Positions 51,024 to 62,100 of a stretch of DNA of 64,000 bases are shown one piece after another (the stretch's first letter is position 1; each line of letters opens with the position of its first letter). The notes under the pieces are model-generated. The model ran no database searches. It was not told where the DNA came from and was given only the letters and a program-made list of their open reading frames with translations. The DNA is from Cymbomonas tetramitiformis. Lineage: Eukaryota > Chlorophyta > Pyramimonadophyceae > Pyramimonadales > Pyramimonadaceae. Where the stretch lies: positions 1 to 64,000 of the forward strand of contig LGRX02035481.1 in assembly GCA_001247695.2 (NCBI GenBank). Direction: 5' to 3'. Made by a program: the position numbers and the translations under genes.

Positions 51024-53048
51024 CTCTAGCGGAGCCAGTATGATCCCCTGAGAGAAGGCCCTCTGCGATGTGAAAATTATGCTAGCGTGCCGGTCCGGTG
51101 TCCGCGCGCTTTCAAGAAAGAAAATTGGAATGCTTCGAGCAACAAACAGTAACTTCATACTGAATACTGATACTCCTGCGCTGGAAAGTGCGATTTCACT
51201 CAAATCAATCCCAATCGGAATGTGACATTCTTGACTCTCTCACTGTAGAGCCCTAACAGTAGGTACAAGGTAGGTTGTGCCTATCGCTATGCCCGATTGC
51301 CCGTCCGCTTCGCTTCGCTTGCGTTGCATTCGGCAGGTCCCATCTCCAGTCGCCGTGAGTATTCGACGCACATTTTCGAAATGCTAGCTCCAAGTTGTCG
51401 AAAAGTTATCCAAAATCCATAATTCATTGTCTACGGTTGCAGCTAGCTAACGTCACCTTGCGACAACTCTAGCCTCTTGAAGTGAGGCAAGACTTTGCCC
51501 TTTCCCGATTGCTTCGCTCACGCCCTCACTGCGCAACTCATGGAACATCTCGCTCACCCTTCACACGTTCTTCGCGTTCACCTGGAAACGGCAAGTGATG
51601 TAGACTCTTTGGAGACCATGGAAATTCTGAAAATAAATACAGTATAGACCAGAGGTCTGATACTTCGCATGGCGGTGTTCGCAAAGCGTTTGTCAGTGTT
51701 GAGTACCTTGCTTGTAGTGCACGGCATCAGCTCAGAACACGAATCCTTCGGAGCACTCCTACTCCGCGAGAAAAGTGATGAATTATGCAACGTTTTTCAT
51801 TTGGTCCCCTTCGATAGCCTCACTACCACTGACCCTGACGTGGAGCAGGTGGTGAGAAGCGTGGTAAGCTTGTCGGACCTGATCATCTTTTTGCACCCCG
51901 CTCCTTTTCGCTTTTTTTTCACTCAAAACTTTCTGGCGCTTATTTCCCGACGTATCTCCTGCACAGCTACTTGAGCTAAACTGTACCTCGCCGACGTGTT
52001 CACTCTTGAAAGTTGTCGCGGCGTTCAAGAAACCGCCCTCGGTGTTTCACGTCACTCTGCAGGTTTCGAGAATCACTAACTCATCTCTGCTCCACAATGC
52101 CACATATTTGATAATGCCTTCTCACACCACGTCTTCTTACCGCATCGTTTACTGCCCGACGCTGGTAAACAGCAATTGCCCGAGACGCTATCTTAGGCAC
52201 ATGCTGTTGGTCACTCGACCCAGTGGTTCGTTTCCTTTGCGGCGCGGCTCGGGCGCGGTGCATCTGCGTTCTTTGTTCTGCTCCGTTAGGTTGCCAAGTG
52301 GACCAAGCTCTCTGCCGGTTACGCCGCTAGCTGCCACCGCTAAGAATAAGAACACACACGGTGTCGTATGCCACTCCACTTGCCGTGACCCCCTCAATGT
52401 GTCCACCGCGGTACGGCATGTGCGCAGGTGGAAAGAACGTTCACGCGGAATGCAACAATAGAGACAATTCAGGTATTTCTTTCCGTCGCGCTTTAAGTAT
52501 CGTTTCTGCATCACCTTTCTTCAGCTTGGTCTGTCGAGCTATAAGCTCTTAATGCCGTATCGTTTCCGCCTTCACTGCTTCCGCCTTGGTGTGTCGGACA
52601 GGCTGAGGTCATAGTCGGGCTGCGTGGCATCGAGCACGTGTGCTCCCTTGAGCTGCTCACCCCGCAGGTGACACCCGCACTCAACTCCTTTCCTCACTGG
52701 AGACGCGAGCGCCGACCTGCACTTTTGGCAACTCGTCCCGTGGGCTCCGCGCGGCGGCTGCCAGTCGTCAGCGCGTGCTGGAAAGTGCGGCGCGGCAGCT
52801 TCCGAGAGGAGCGCCACCCCTTGCCTCATCTTTGCCAGCGATTCACAGAAAGCTGTCAGCGCGAGCGTTGGTCCCCGTTGGAGTGTCAGCCGTCGAAGGA
52901 CCGTTCGTTGACGACAGCCTGCGGTACTCCTGGCCCGCCTGCAGGAGCCTCAACGAGATCCCCGTACATCACGGCGCATCTTACAGACGCAGACGACCCG
53001 GGCGGAAGCTGGGAGCGTGAAATGCAGCGATCGCGCACAGCATGGCAG
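51024..53048. other. Shared upstream region of two divergent surface-protein genes
   Basis: About 2 kb between the minus-strand signal-peptide exon and the first recognised exon of the plus-strand beta-helix gene. Small ORFs occur on both strands (for example minus 52188-52514 with a hydrophobic VFLFLAVAASG stretch), none with a recognisable domain. First exons and promoters for both genes probably lie here. 51290-51330 has CTTCGCTTCGCTTGCG-type words. Confidence 0.4.
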
Positions 53049-53195
53049 CGGCGGGGCCTGGAGGGACTCGCGCGGGAAGTCCTGCGCAGACTACGCCGCG
53101 TTGCGCTACTGCACCCCCGCCGGCGGATATGGCGTCGGCTGGAAGGACATTCTCCTTCCTTTCCAGATGTTTGCTTCCTCGCAGGAAGACGCCAG
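53049..53195 (+). CDS. Exon: WRDSRGKSC...Y motif
   Basis: Encodes GAWRDSRGKSCADYAALRYC followed by TPAGGYGVGW; 147 bp, phase 2 at both ends (acceptor ATGGCAG, donor CCAG|GTTGGC). The motif (W.DS.G.SC..Y....C...GGYG.GW) recurs in extracellular proteins of algae and other protists. It is placed in the beta-helix gene by position only. Confidence 0.5.
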
Positions 53196-56100
53196 GTTGG
53201 CGCACAGCCTTTCATCATCCCCCTGAAACAGTTTTAAAACCTGCATGAGGTCGCATCTCAGCTTGTGCTTGCATTGACGCATGCCTGACCCACTGGTGCG
53301 CACCTCCCTGACTCGAGACCGCGGCTGCAGGGCGCGCGGTGCCGGCTGACTTCGGTGGCCGGAGCGGGCCTAGCGACGATTTGTAGTGGTTGGGGATGTG
53401 CTGGCAGGTGGGCCTGCGGTGCAGGTGACGATGGGAGATCTGGGGGCTGGTGTTGTGGTTGCAGGTGGGCTTGCTGTTCATGTGGCGGGGGCGAGACTGC
53501 CGGCGGCGCGCCCACCACAGGGGAGACCATCGTGGTGGAGGGCTCTTCAGTGAATATCTCCTCGGTGAATCGGAGTGCCGCGGGGCTGGAACTTTGGGCG
53601 GCAGTGGGGAACATCGCAGTGAACACCGTCCTGCTCAACGTGTCTGTGACGCTCACAGAGCCGCTCCCTCTTGTGACGCGCGCCCTGCAGGTTGCCTGCG
53701 TGCAGCAGGTGTGTGACACGCGCCCTGCAGGTCGTCTGCGTGCAGCAGGTGTGTGACGCGCGCCCTGCAGGTTGCCTGTATGCAGCAGGTGTGTGACACG
53801 CGCCCTGCAGGTCGCCTGTTTGCAGCAGGTGTGGGGCGCCTTCGGCACCACTCCTTCCAACCTGCGGATTTCCACTCCGCATTTACATCCCGTGCCGCTT
53901 GAGCGCCCTTTCTGCTCCAGGAACTCACGAGAGGCGCCGGACCGATGCCGGCTTGCGCCTCACGGGAGAGGGCTGCGAGGTGGAAACGGCGCGGCAGTTT
54001 ATGCGCGTAGTCAATCTGCACTCTTGGAGTATAGCACCGCGTGACAAAACCACCGCACTCTGCTGCGAGCGTCTAGAGCCAGGGCCCTCGCATTTGTGGT
54101 GAGGGAGCCTATCGGAGGTTCGAACAGCCCATGGGGCCCTCGTGACCCGGTGCTATGCTCATCGTTGTGGGGGCCTTGGGCAGGGGTTGGCGAGCTGTGT
54201 CATCGACGCCGACGGCCGCTTCGGGATCTTCACTGTAGCCGGAGGCAGCGGGGATCTGCTGCTCAGAAACCTCAAACTGACCAACGGAGCGGCTGCGTTC
54301 GGCGCGGCCGTCAGCGTCGACGACGGAGCTTACGCCACGCTGCAGGTCGCACAGCGCATCGTGCCGCTCCGCACTTTTTGCTCCCCACTTGCGCACGCTT
54401 CTCACCCTCGCTCCTCACACCGCGCAAGCTGATGCGGCACTGCATACGCTGACGTGGCACCACACGCCCGACATCCTGTCGACACTATATACGCTGACAT
54501 GGCACTGCCACTTTGCACTCTGGCGCTGCCCGGGGGCCTCCCTCGAGCATGGGGCGCTGCCACTTTGCACTCTGGCGCTGCCCTGGGGGCCTCCCTCGAG
54601 CATGGTGCTCTGCCATCGGACGTTTGCCTTGAGCTTATGGTCAACTTCTGGTAGCCCTCTTCGTCCCAAGGTCATCGCGGGCCGTGTAGGCCCCTTCCAA
54701 TTAAACCCACGACGCAGCCCCACAGGTGGTACGCGATGCCCAAGCACTGTGAGCAGTATGGGGCACCTAATTTCGCCAAGGTGGTAAGATGTCCAGCTCA
54801 GCCAGTGGTGGGAGGCTCCCTGGCTCGTGACAGGCATTCATCCCTGGCAGGGGGTACGAGCCGTCAAGGCCTGCGCAAGGTTTCCGATATGCAACCTGGG
54901 TGGCAGGGGCGGACGGAGACTGAGGGCGTCCGGCTGGGATGGTGCTAACGGCAGGGGTGCCACGCCGCGAACAATTCTGCGGAAGAGGGTGCGCGGCGTC
55001 CCCCGCCTTCCCGGGCTCTGCTGCGGCCCTCCTTGCATTGCAGGAGTCTGCGGCAGCGGGGAGTTCTTTCATAGATTGCCTGTTCGCACATGCACCGCTG
55101 CTTGCATCTTTGGGAATACTCGTGTGGTAAATTACATGATGACATAAATTCCACAATTCGCGGTTCAGATTGCCTCTCCTAGGCAAGGCCGGACTCCGGT
55201 GAGTGGTTCAGATTGCCTCTCCTAGGCAAGGTCGGACTCTGGTGAGTGGTTCCGATTGCCTCTCCTAGGCAAGGTTGGACTCTGGTGAGTGGGTAATATG
55301 AGGGCTGGTTATGGTCCATGTGTGGTCGAGCTATATTAGGGTTGCGGTTAGGGATTTTTGTCGCAGTGGCATGGCATGTGGCCAGGAGCAATGATGACTG
55401 GGATTGCCGATCCAAACCCAAGGTTAGGTTTTGGGTGCGGGGTGGGAAGATGTGGGCAGAGTAAATTATGCTTCGCCCTATCGGGCCACCATGGGGTTAG
55501 GGTTTTGTTGCAGTGGGGTAGAATGTGGCCCGGGGCATTGACGCCTTGGCGCCTCGGCACTGACAGCCTACCCGAGGTAGGGTTAGGGTTTGGGTGAAGT
55601 GGGATATCCTATGGCTACAATTAGGCCCGCTCTGCATCCGCCATCCACCTGAGGTTAGAATATATTCGCACTGGGGTCACTCTAACCGGGGTTAGCGAGG
55701 CCTCACACTGACAGGCCACCGCAAAGCCAGGTTTGGCCGCTGTACGGCGTATTAAGAGTGTAATGAAAAGCGCGATGGATTCTTGTTTGATTCCTCAGAT
55801 GCGAATTATATATTTCATTGCTTACAAATTCCGAACAGCCGTTCGATTAAATCGGAAGGACATCTAAGCCGTTATCGAAATCACACCGGTATCTTTCTGG
55901 AATCTGTCCGCTTCCGTTCGCGCTTCTTAAGCGCTTTACACTGTGAAAACCTAGTGCGGCAGGGTAGATTAATGAAGAGATTGACATGTCTTCGCGATAT
56001 ATTAGAAGCGAATAATGTTTAATATAAGGTATCATGAACGCTAGGAAGCATCCCCGCACAGATTCGGTGACTGGAAGCAGATCCCGGAGTCCCCGCTTCG

Positions 56101-59100
56101 TGTGGCGGAAGCGGGAACCGGCATCCGCAAAACGGCATTCCCTTCGGTATCTTGCCGAAGGGAATGCTAATAAATAGTAATAACAACGACTGAAACATAT
56201 TTTCAACGTTGTATGTTTTCATCTGTGTTTCATTTGGTCATTTGGTTCACACGCTTCGAGCCCCGCGGCACATCCGGGATGGCGCGTGTAAGTTACTAAA
56301 TTCGCAAACCAACGCAGGAAGTACGTCCATATGGGCTGTTGAACAAACGTTACTTGGGGTTTTGCGAGAAACCGATGGGAACAGCTGCATTCGTACATCT
56401 CTAGAGATGATGTAAAGAAGTAGCATGCCAAATCTTTGGGAGAAATTGGATTCACGCAAATCCCCAAAGTACGATTGTGAGGACCTAAGCCCTCGACTAC
56501 CTCAAACCTTCAGAATGCCCTTTCGACAAAGTTTGTTATGCTTTTTCTGCACCTGCACGTTCCGGGGCGGCTGCATATAAGCAATCCCAATATTAAGGCT
56601 ATAAGTATTTTATTTTTAATTAAATCCATCGCGTTTTAAGATATGATCTTCATACGCCGTACGTTGTGGGTTTTCGGAGAGGCGGATTTCCTCCACGGTG
56701 CGCTGAAAAAAGACGGCGGCGCTTCGATTGTGTTTGGATGGGACGGGCGCAGGTGGCGGCGTGCTGTTTGCACTCTACGCACAGGATGTGACCCTGGAGG
56801 GCTGCATGATGAGCGGGAACCGTGCTTCGGGGGCGACTGGTGGGGGCGCGGTGCTTGCGCTCGCGGGAGAATCGGGAGACTTCACGGATGCCGCTGCAAA
56901 CCGCACGGTGTGCTTGGACGGGGTGGTGAGCCTGTCTGGCTGTAACGTGACCGGGAACCACGCCTCTCAGGTGCGTCCCGTGTGAAAGCAGTGACAGGGA
57001 ACCACGCCTCTCAGGTGCGTCCCGTGTGAAAGTAGTGACAGGGAACCACGCTCTCAGGTCGTCCGTGTGGCAGTGACAGGAGACCCGCCTCTCCCAGGTC
57101 GTCCCGTGTGAAAGTAGTGACGAGAACCCCGCCTCTCAGGTGCGTCCCGTGTGAAAGTAGTGACAGGGGTCCCTTACTCTCAGGTGCGTCCCGTGTGAAA
57201 GTAGTGACAGGGAACCACGCCTCTCAGGTGCGTCCCGTGTGAAAGTAGTGAAGCCTCACAGGTTTGCCCCTGGCGAGCGCAAAGCCTCCCAGGCGCACCT
57301 CAGGAGTGGATGAAGGAACCTCATGTGCACGCTAGATGAAACCGGCGAGCCCTTCAGATGCATCTCTGACCTTCGGATGAAATCGGCGAGCCCTTCAGAC
57401 GCATCTCTGACCATCGGATGAAACCGGCGAGCCCTTCAGATGCATCTCTGACCTTCGGATGAAACTGGCGAGCCCTTCAGACGCATCTCTGACCTTCGAT
57501 GAAACCGGCGAGCCCTTCAGACGCATCTCTGACTGGGACGAACTCCCCAAAGTGCACGTGCGGTTGGAAACGAATGTTTCTAAGGTGTGATCCTCGGTGA
57601 GGATGAAGCCTCCCAGCCGCATCCATGGTGAAATACTGCAGATTCACAACAGCGCTGCTGAGTGAAGTATCATTGGTCTTAGGAGAGCTGTAAATGTCAG
57701 GACAACGGTGGAGCAGGTTAGGGTTTTCGACGGGGGGATTAATTGCAAATGCTAGGGCAGCAGTGAATCAGTTCGGATTTTAGGGTTTTCGGCGGGGGGA
57801 TGAGCTGCAAATGCCAGGGCAGCGGTGGAGCATTGAGAGCCAACTTCAACAGCACAGTGAACATTATCAACAGCTCGCTAACTGGCAACTCCGCCTCCGA
57901 TGTAATCGCACACACAACAGCCTCCCCAAGCATCGCTCCAAGGCGCCCGGCTGTGCCACTGCAAAACCATCCAATGGTGGCCGACGTCTGACTTTCGAGG
58001 GCTGGGACGGTCTGCATGGCTGCAACTCGTTCGGACTGCCACATGAGCTGGCGCATGGGTGCATCTCAGGATGAGCCATTCGATCGGACAGTGGCGGGTG
58101 AAGGGGTTGCCTTGAGATGCTATTCCCACATGTGCCCTTGTGAAGGTTGTGGCTACTCTCAAACCAAGGCTTCCGGCAAACCTCAAGCTTGTTGCGCGCC
58201 GCAGACCTCCACTAACCTTGTTGCGCGCCAGAGCAACTCCCCGGCCTTCGCCCGTTAGCCCCCCGCCACTCCTGCAGAGCAACTCCCCGGCCTTCGCCCG
58301 TCAGCCCCCCGGGCACGCAGAGCAACTCCCGGCCTCGCCCGTCAGCCCCGCCACCCTGTGAGCAACTCCCCGCCTTCGCCCGTCAGCTCCCCCGCTACTG
58401 CAGAGCAACTCCTCGGCCTCGCCCGTCAGACCCCCGCCACTCCTGCAGAAAGCAACCCACGGCCTCGCCCGTCAGCCCCCTCCCGCCACTGCAGAGCAAC
58501 CTCCCGGCCTTCGCCCGCTCAGCCTCCCCGCCACTCCTGCAGAGCAACTCCCGGCCTCGCCCGTCAGCTCCCCCGCCACCCCGCAGAGCAACTTCCCCGG
58601 CCTTCGCCCGTCGCCCCGCCACTACTGCAGAGCAACCCCTCGGCCTCGCCCGTCACCCCCGCCACTACTGCGTAGCAACTCCCCGGCTCTCGCCTGTCAG
58701 CCCCCCGCTACTGCAGAGCAACCCTCGGCCTCGCCCGCCCCGCCGCTATCGTAGAGCATCCCCGGCCTTCGCCCTCACAAAGGCCCCCTGCCACTCCTGC
58801 AGAGCAACTCCCTGCCTTCGCCCCGTCGGGGCCCCCCGCCACCCCGCAGAGCAACTCCGGCCTCGCCCGTCTGCCCCCCCACTACTGCAGAGCAACTCCC
58901 CGGGCTTCACCTCCTGTCAGCCTCCCGCTACTGCAGAGCACCCATGGCCTCTACACCAGACCTCCCACTACTGCAGAGCAATTCCACAGCCTTCGCCTGT
59001 CAGTCAGCCCCCCCCGCTACTGCAGAGCAACTCCCCGGGCTTCGCCTGTTAGCTCAGCTCCAAACCGGCAGAGGGCTGCCGGCATCCGAGGGCGGAGTGT

Positions 59101-62100
59101 GAGGGTGGGGGCAGGCGGGTGGAGGTGTTCACGGCGCGGGACATGGTGTGACTGTCATTATGAACACGACCACGCTTGAGGCGAACTCGGCAGCGGTCTC
59201 CCCTTTGCCCCACCTCTCCGTTCGCGCATCTAGGAGTGCAACTACGCCAGCTGGGCGCACTCCAGCTCACGGGCATTGAACTGCTTTGCACATTGAGCCT
59301 TCGACTGCACGGGTTGCCCCACCCCATTCAAGAGGCTCGGCATGCAAGGAAACCTCCATATCCATCCCCCTCAAGCTCTCCCCACAACTCTTCACACTCA
59401 GTTCCTCACCCCGTACTCCAGCCCTCCAACGTACCCTCAAGCTCTCCCCCATCCCTCCACCTCAACCCATCAAGCTCCTATGGTCCTCCACCCAGCCCAC
59501 CAAGCTCCCTCTCTGGTCCCTCCACCTCAGCCCACCAAGCTCCCTCCGGTCCTCCACCTCAGCCCCATCAAGCTCCCTCTGGTCCTCCACCTCAACCCAC
59601 CAAGCTCCCTCTGGTCCTCCACCTCAAACCCATCAAGCTCCCTCTGGTCCTCCACCTCAGCCCACCAAGCCCCCTCTGGTCCTCCACCTCAACGCGCACT
59701 GGCTCCCTCCTCGTCCTCCACCTCAACCCATCAAGCCCTCTCTGAGTCCTCCACCTCAGCCCACCCAGCCCTCCCCAAGTCCTCCACCTCAGCACATCAA
59801 GCTCCCTCTTGGCCTTCCACCTCAGCCCACCAAGCTCCCTCTGGTCCTCCACCAGCCCATCAAGCTCCTCTGGTCCTCCACCTCAGCTCACCAAGCTCCT
59901 CCTCAACTCTCTCCACTAGCCCATCAAGCCTCGGCCCACCCGCCACTAAGCCCAGGGTCCTCCACCTCAGCCACGGAATTCAAGTGGTTGAGGTGGAGGA
60001 CCAGAGGGAGCTTGATGGGTTGAGGTGGAGGAATGGGGGAGAGCTTGAGGGTACATTGGAGGGCTGGAGTACGGGGTGAGGAACTGAGTGTGAAGGGTTG
60101 TTGGGAAAGCTTGAGGGGGATGGCTATGGAGGTTGCCTTGCATGCTGATCCTCTTGAATGGCCGCGCCTGGAGCACCCGTGAGGACCTTCCTCAGCTCTG
60201 ATGGCTGCCGCGCCCAAACTAGGCGTGTGTATGATTGGGCGCGGTTGATTGGTGCAGAGGGGTGGCGCTCTGGCGGTGCTGAGGGAGCAAGACCAGTGTG
60301 ATTCAATGACCACGACTCACGTGACGGTTACCCTCGTAGACACGGAGCTCCGCAGCAACAGCGCTAGTCAGGTATCTCTGGCCTAAGCGAGCAGTGCGCG
60401 GGCAGCTTCTGCCAGAGCTCGCTGGTCTGGGCCGCACCGAAGCTGCCACGGGCGGCTTGGCGATAAGCTGCGGAGGGGAGCTGACGCGTGACGTACGGGG
60501 CGCGCGGGCGCTTTGCTAGGTGGCCTGCTGTGGCTGGCTCAACCCTGGGCGAGGCCAATGCAGATATGCATTGACACATTGCCCCAGGCCACATTTGGGC
60601 TGACTCGGGCCGATGGGTGCGGGGGTGGGGGGGGTGGATACGTGGTGTGGCAGCTGGGCGGCGCGGTGTGCCTGATGTTCATGGGCGGCCTGGTGGAGAT
60701 TCTGGGCTGCACATTCTCGCGCAACTTGGCACCCTTCGAGGTGCTGCGGCCTCGCTCCCTGGCGCGGTAGGCGCTGGATGGCCGTGCGTTGGCCTGCGAG
60801 GCCGGGCCCAGCTGCTGTTCAGAACAGACAGCTGGCGGGCCGCTCACGATTGGGTCAGCAGGGTGACACAGTGAAGAAGTCGGATGATGCGTGGAGTCGG
60901 ATGACGCGCAGGCGTTGAGCCAGAGTGGTACGCAGGGTGGCTCAGCTCCTGCGGAGGGTGATGCAGGGCGGTATCAAGAGCGGCAGCGAGAACGGCGGAG
61001 GTATCAGCGTCGCCACCACAGGTGCAGGGCGTCTCGAGCTGCGGAGCAGCACGTTCTCGGAGAATGCCGCAACGGTGCGTCCCGCGCCTCTCAGCAGGGC
61101 GAGGCGGCGTGGGCGTCCTGCGCCTCCCAGCAGGGCGTAGCGGCGTGGGCGTCCTGCGCCTCCCAGCAGGGCGAGGCGGCGTGGGCGTCCTGCGCCTCCC
61201 AGCAGAGCGAGGCGGCGTGGGCGTCCTGCGCCTCCCGGCAGGGCGAGGCGGCGTGGGGTTGGGGCCCGCAAGGACCGTCTGCTGGCTTCCTGAGGGCACC
61301 CATCTACGCTGAGGTAGGCGGATTCGTGGGCCCCAGACGTGGTGACGTCCGCGTGTGGAATGCTTGGAGCGGCCTGGGAGCATCGGTGCGGCAACAGAGC
61401 ACACAGCAGCGCCAGCGTCGAGCGGGGTGTGCTGCACCAGTGTGTCCGCAGATACCGCCGTTTGAACACCCTGTTGCAACACACTCCAGTAGTAACGCCC
61501 CGGTTGACTTCGGCGTGCCCACCCCACACCCGTGCGCACCCCTGGTTGCGCAGCATAGCCCTTGCCATCGACTGAACGTAGCTCAGCTCTCAAAGCAACG
61601 GTGGAGTCTCACGTGCTCAAGGAATGAGGCTCGCGCAATTTGGGTGTGGGTGGACCGGGGAGGGATGTTGGGAGAGCGGGGGGGTATCAGCGTGGGGGTA
61701 TGTCGGTGTCCGGAGGGATGGTGGTGAGCATGTCGGATGTTCTCATGTCCAGTAATCGCGCTGCTCTGGTGCGTTGACCCCTCCGTCCCCCCTTCTTCCT
61801 CCCCGTCTTCCCGTCCTCGTCTATCTTAGGCTGGGCCCCTCGTCAATCCGCGTTTGTGTGCTGCCGCTGCCCAGCCCAAGAAGTGCCCGCGGAGGCTGGT
61901 GCCAAGCAGCTGCGCGTGTGAACACTGCTGAGCTCCGGAAGTGCCGGCAAATGTTTGGAAGGCTGTGCCGGTGGCGGTGCACGGCTCGAGCTCGAGGGCG
62001 CCATGGGCATCTGTGGTGAGCACGAGGGGGCGAGGTTCATATGAATTGCGTCGACTTTGTTTCCTAGTTTGAGGCCTGCTCAGGAGTTGCGGTCGCCTTC

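Noticed and set aside
52638..53237. 200-codon plus-strand ORF as one exon
   Set aside because: The frame is Arg-rich shadow coding; the W.DS.G.SC motif is in another frame (53049-53195) with clean splice borders.
56138..56171. Rho-independent terminator
   Set aside because: The hairpin is strong but has no U-tract and lies within a eukaryotic TIR element.
58185..60000. Long proline-rich open frames on both strands
   Set aside because: They are by-products of stop-free GC-rich minisatellites; frames shift from unit to unit and no splice signals support them.
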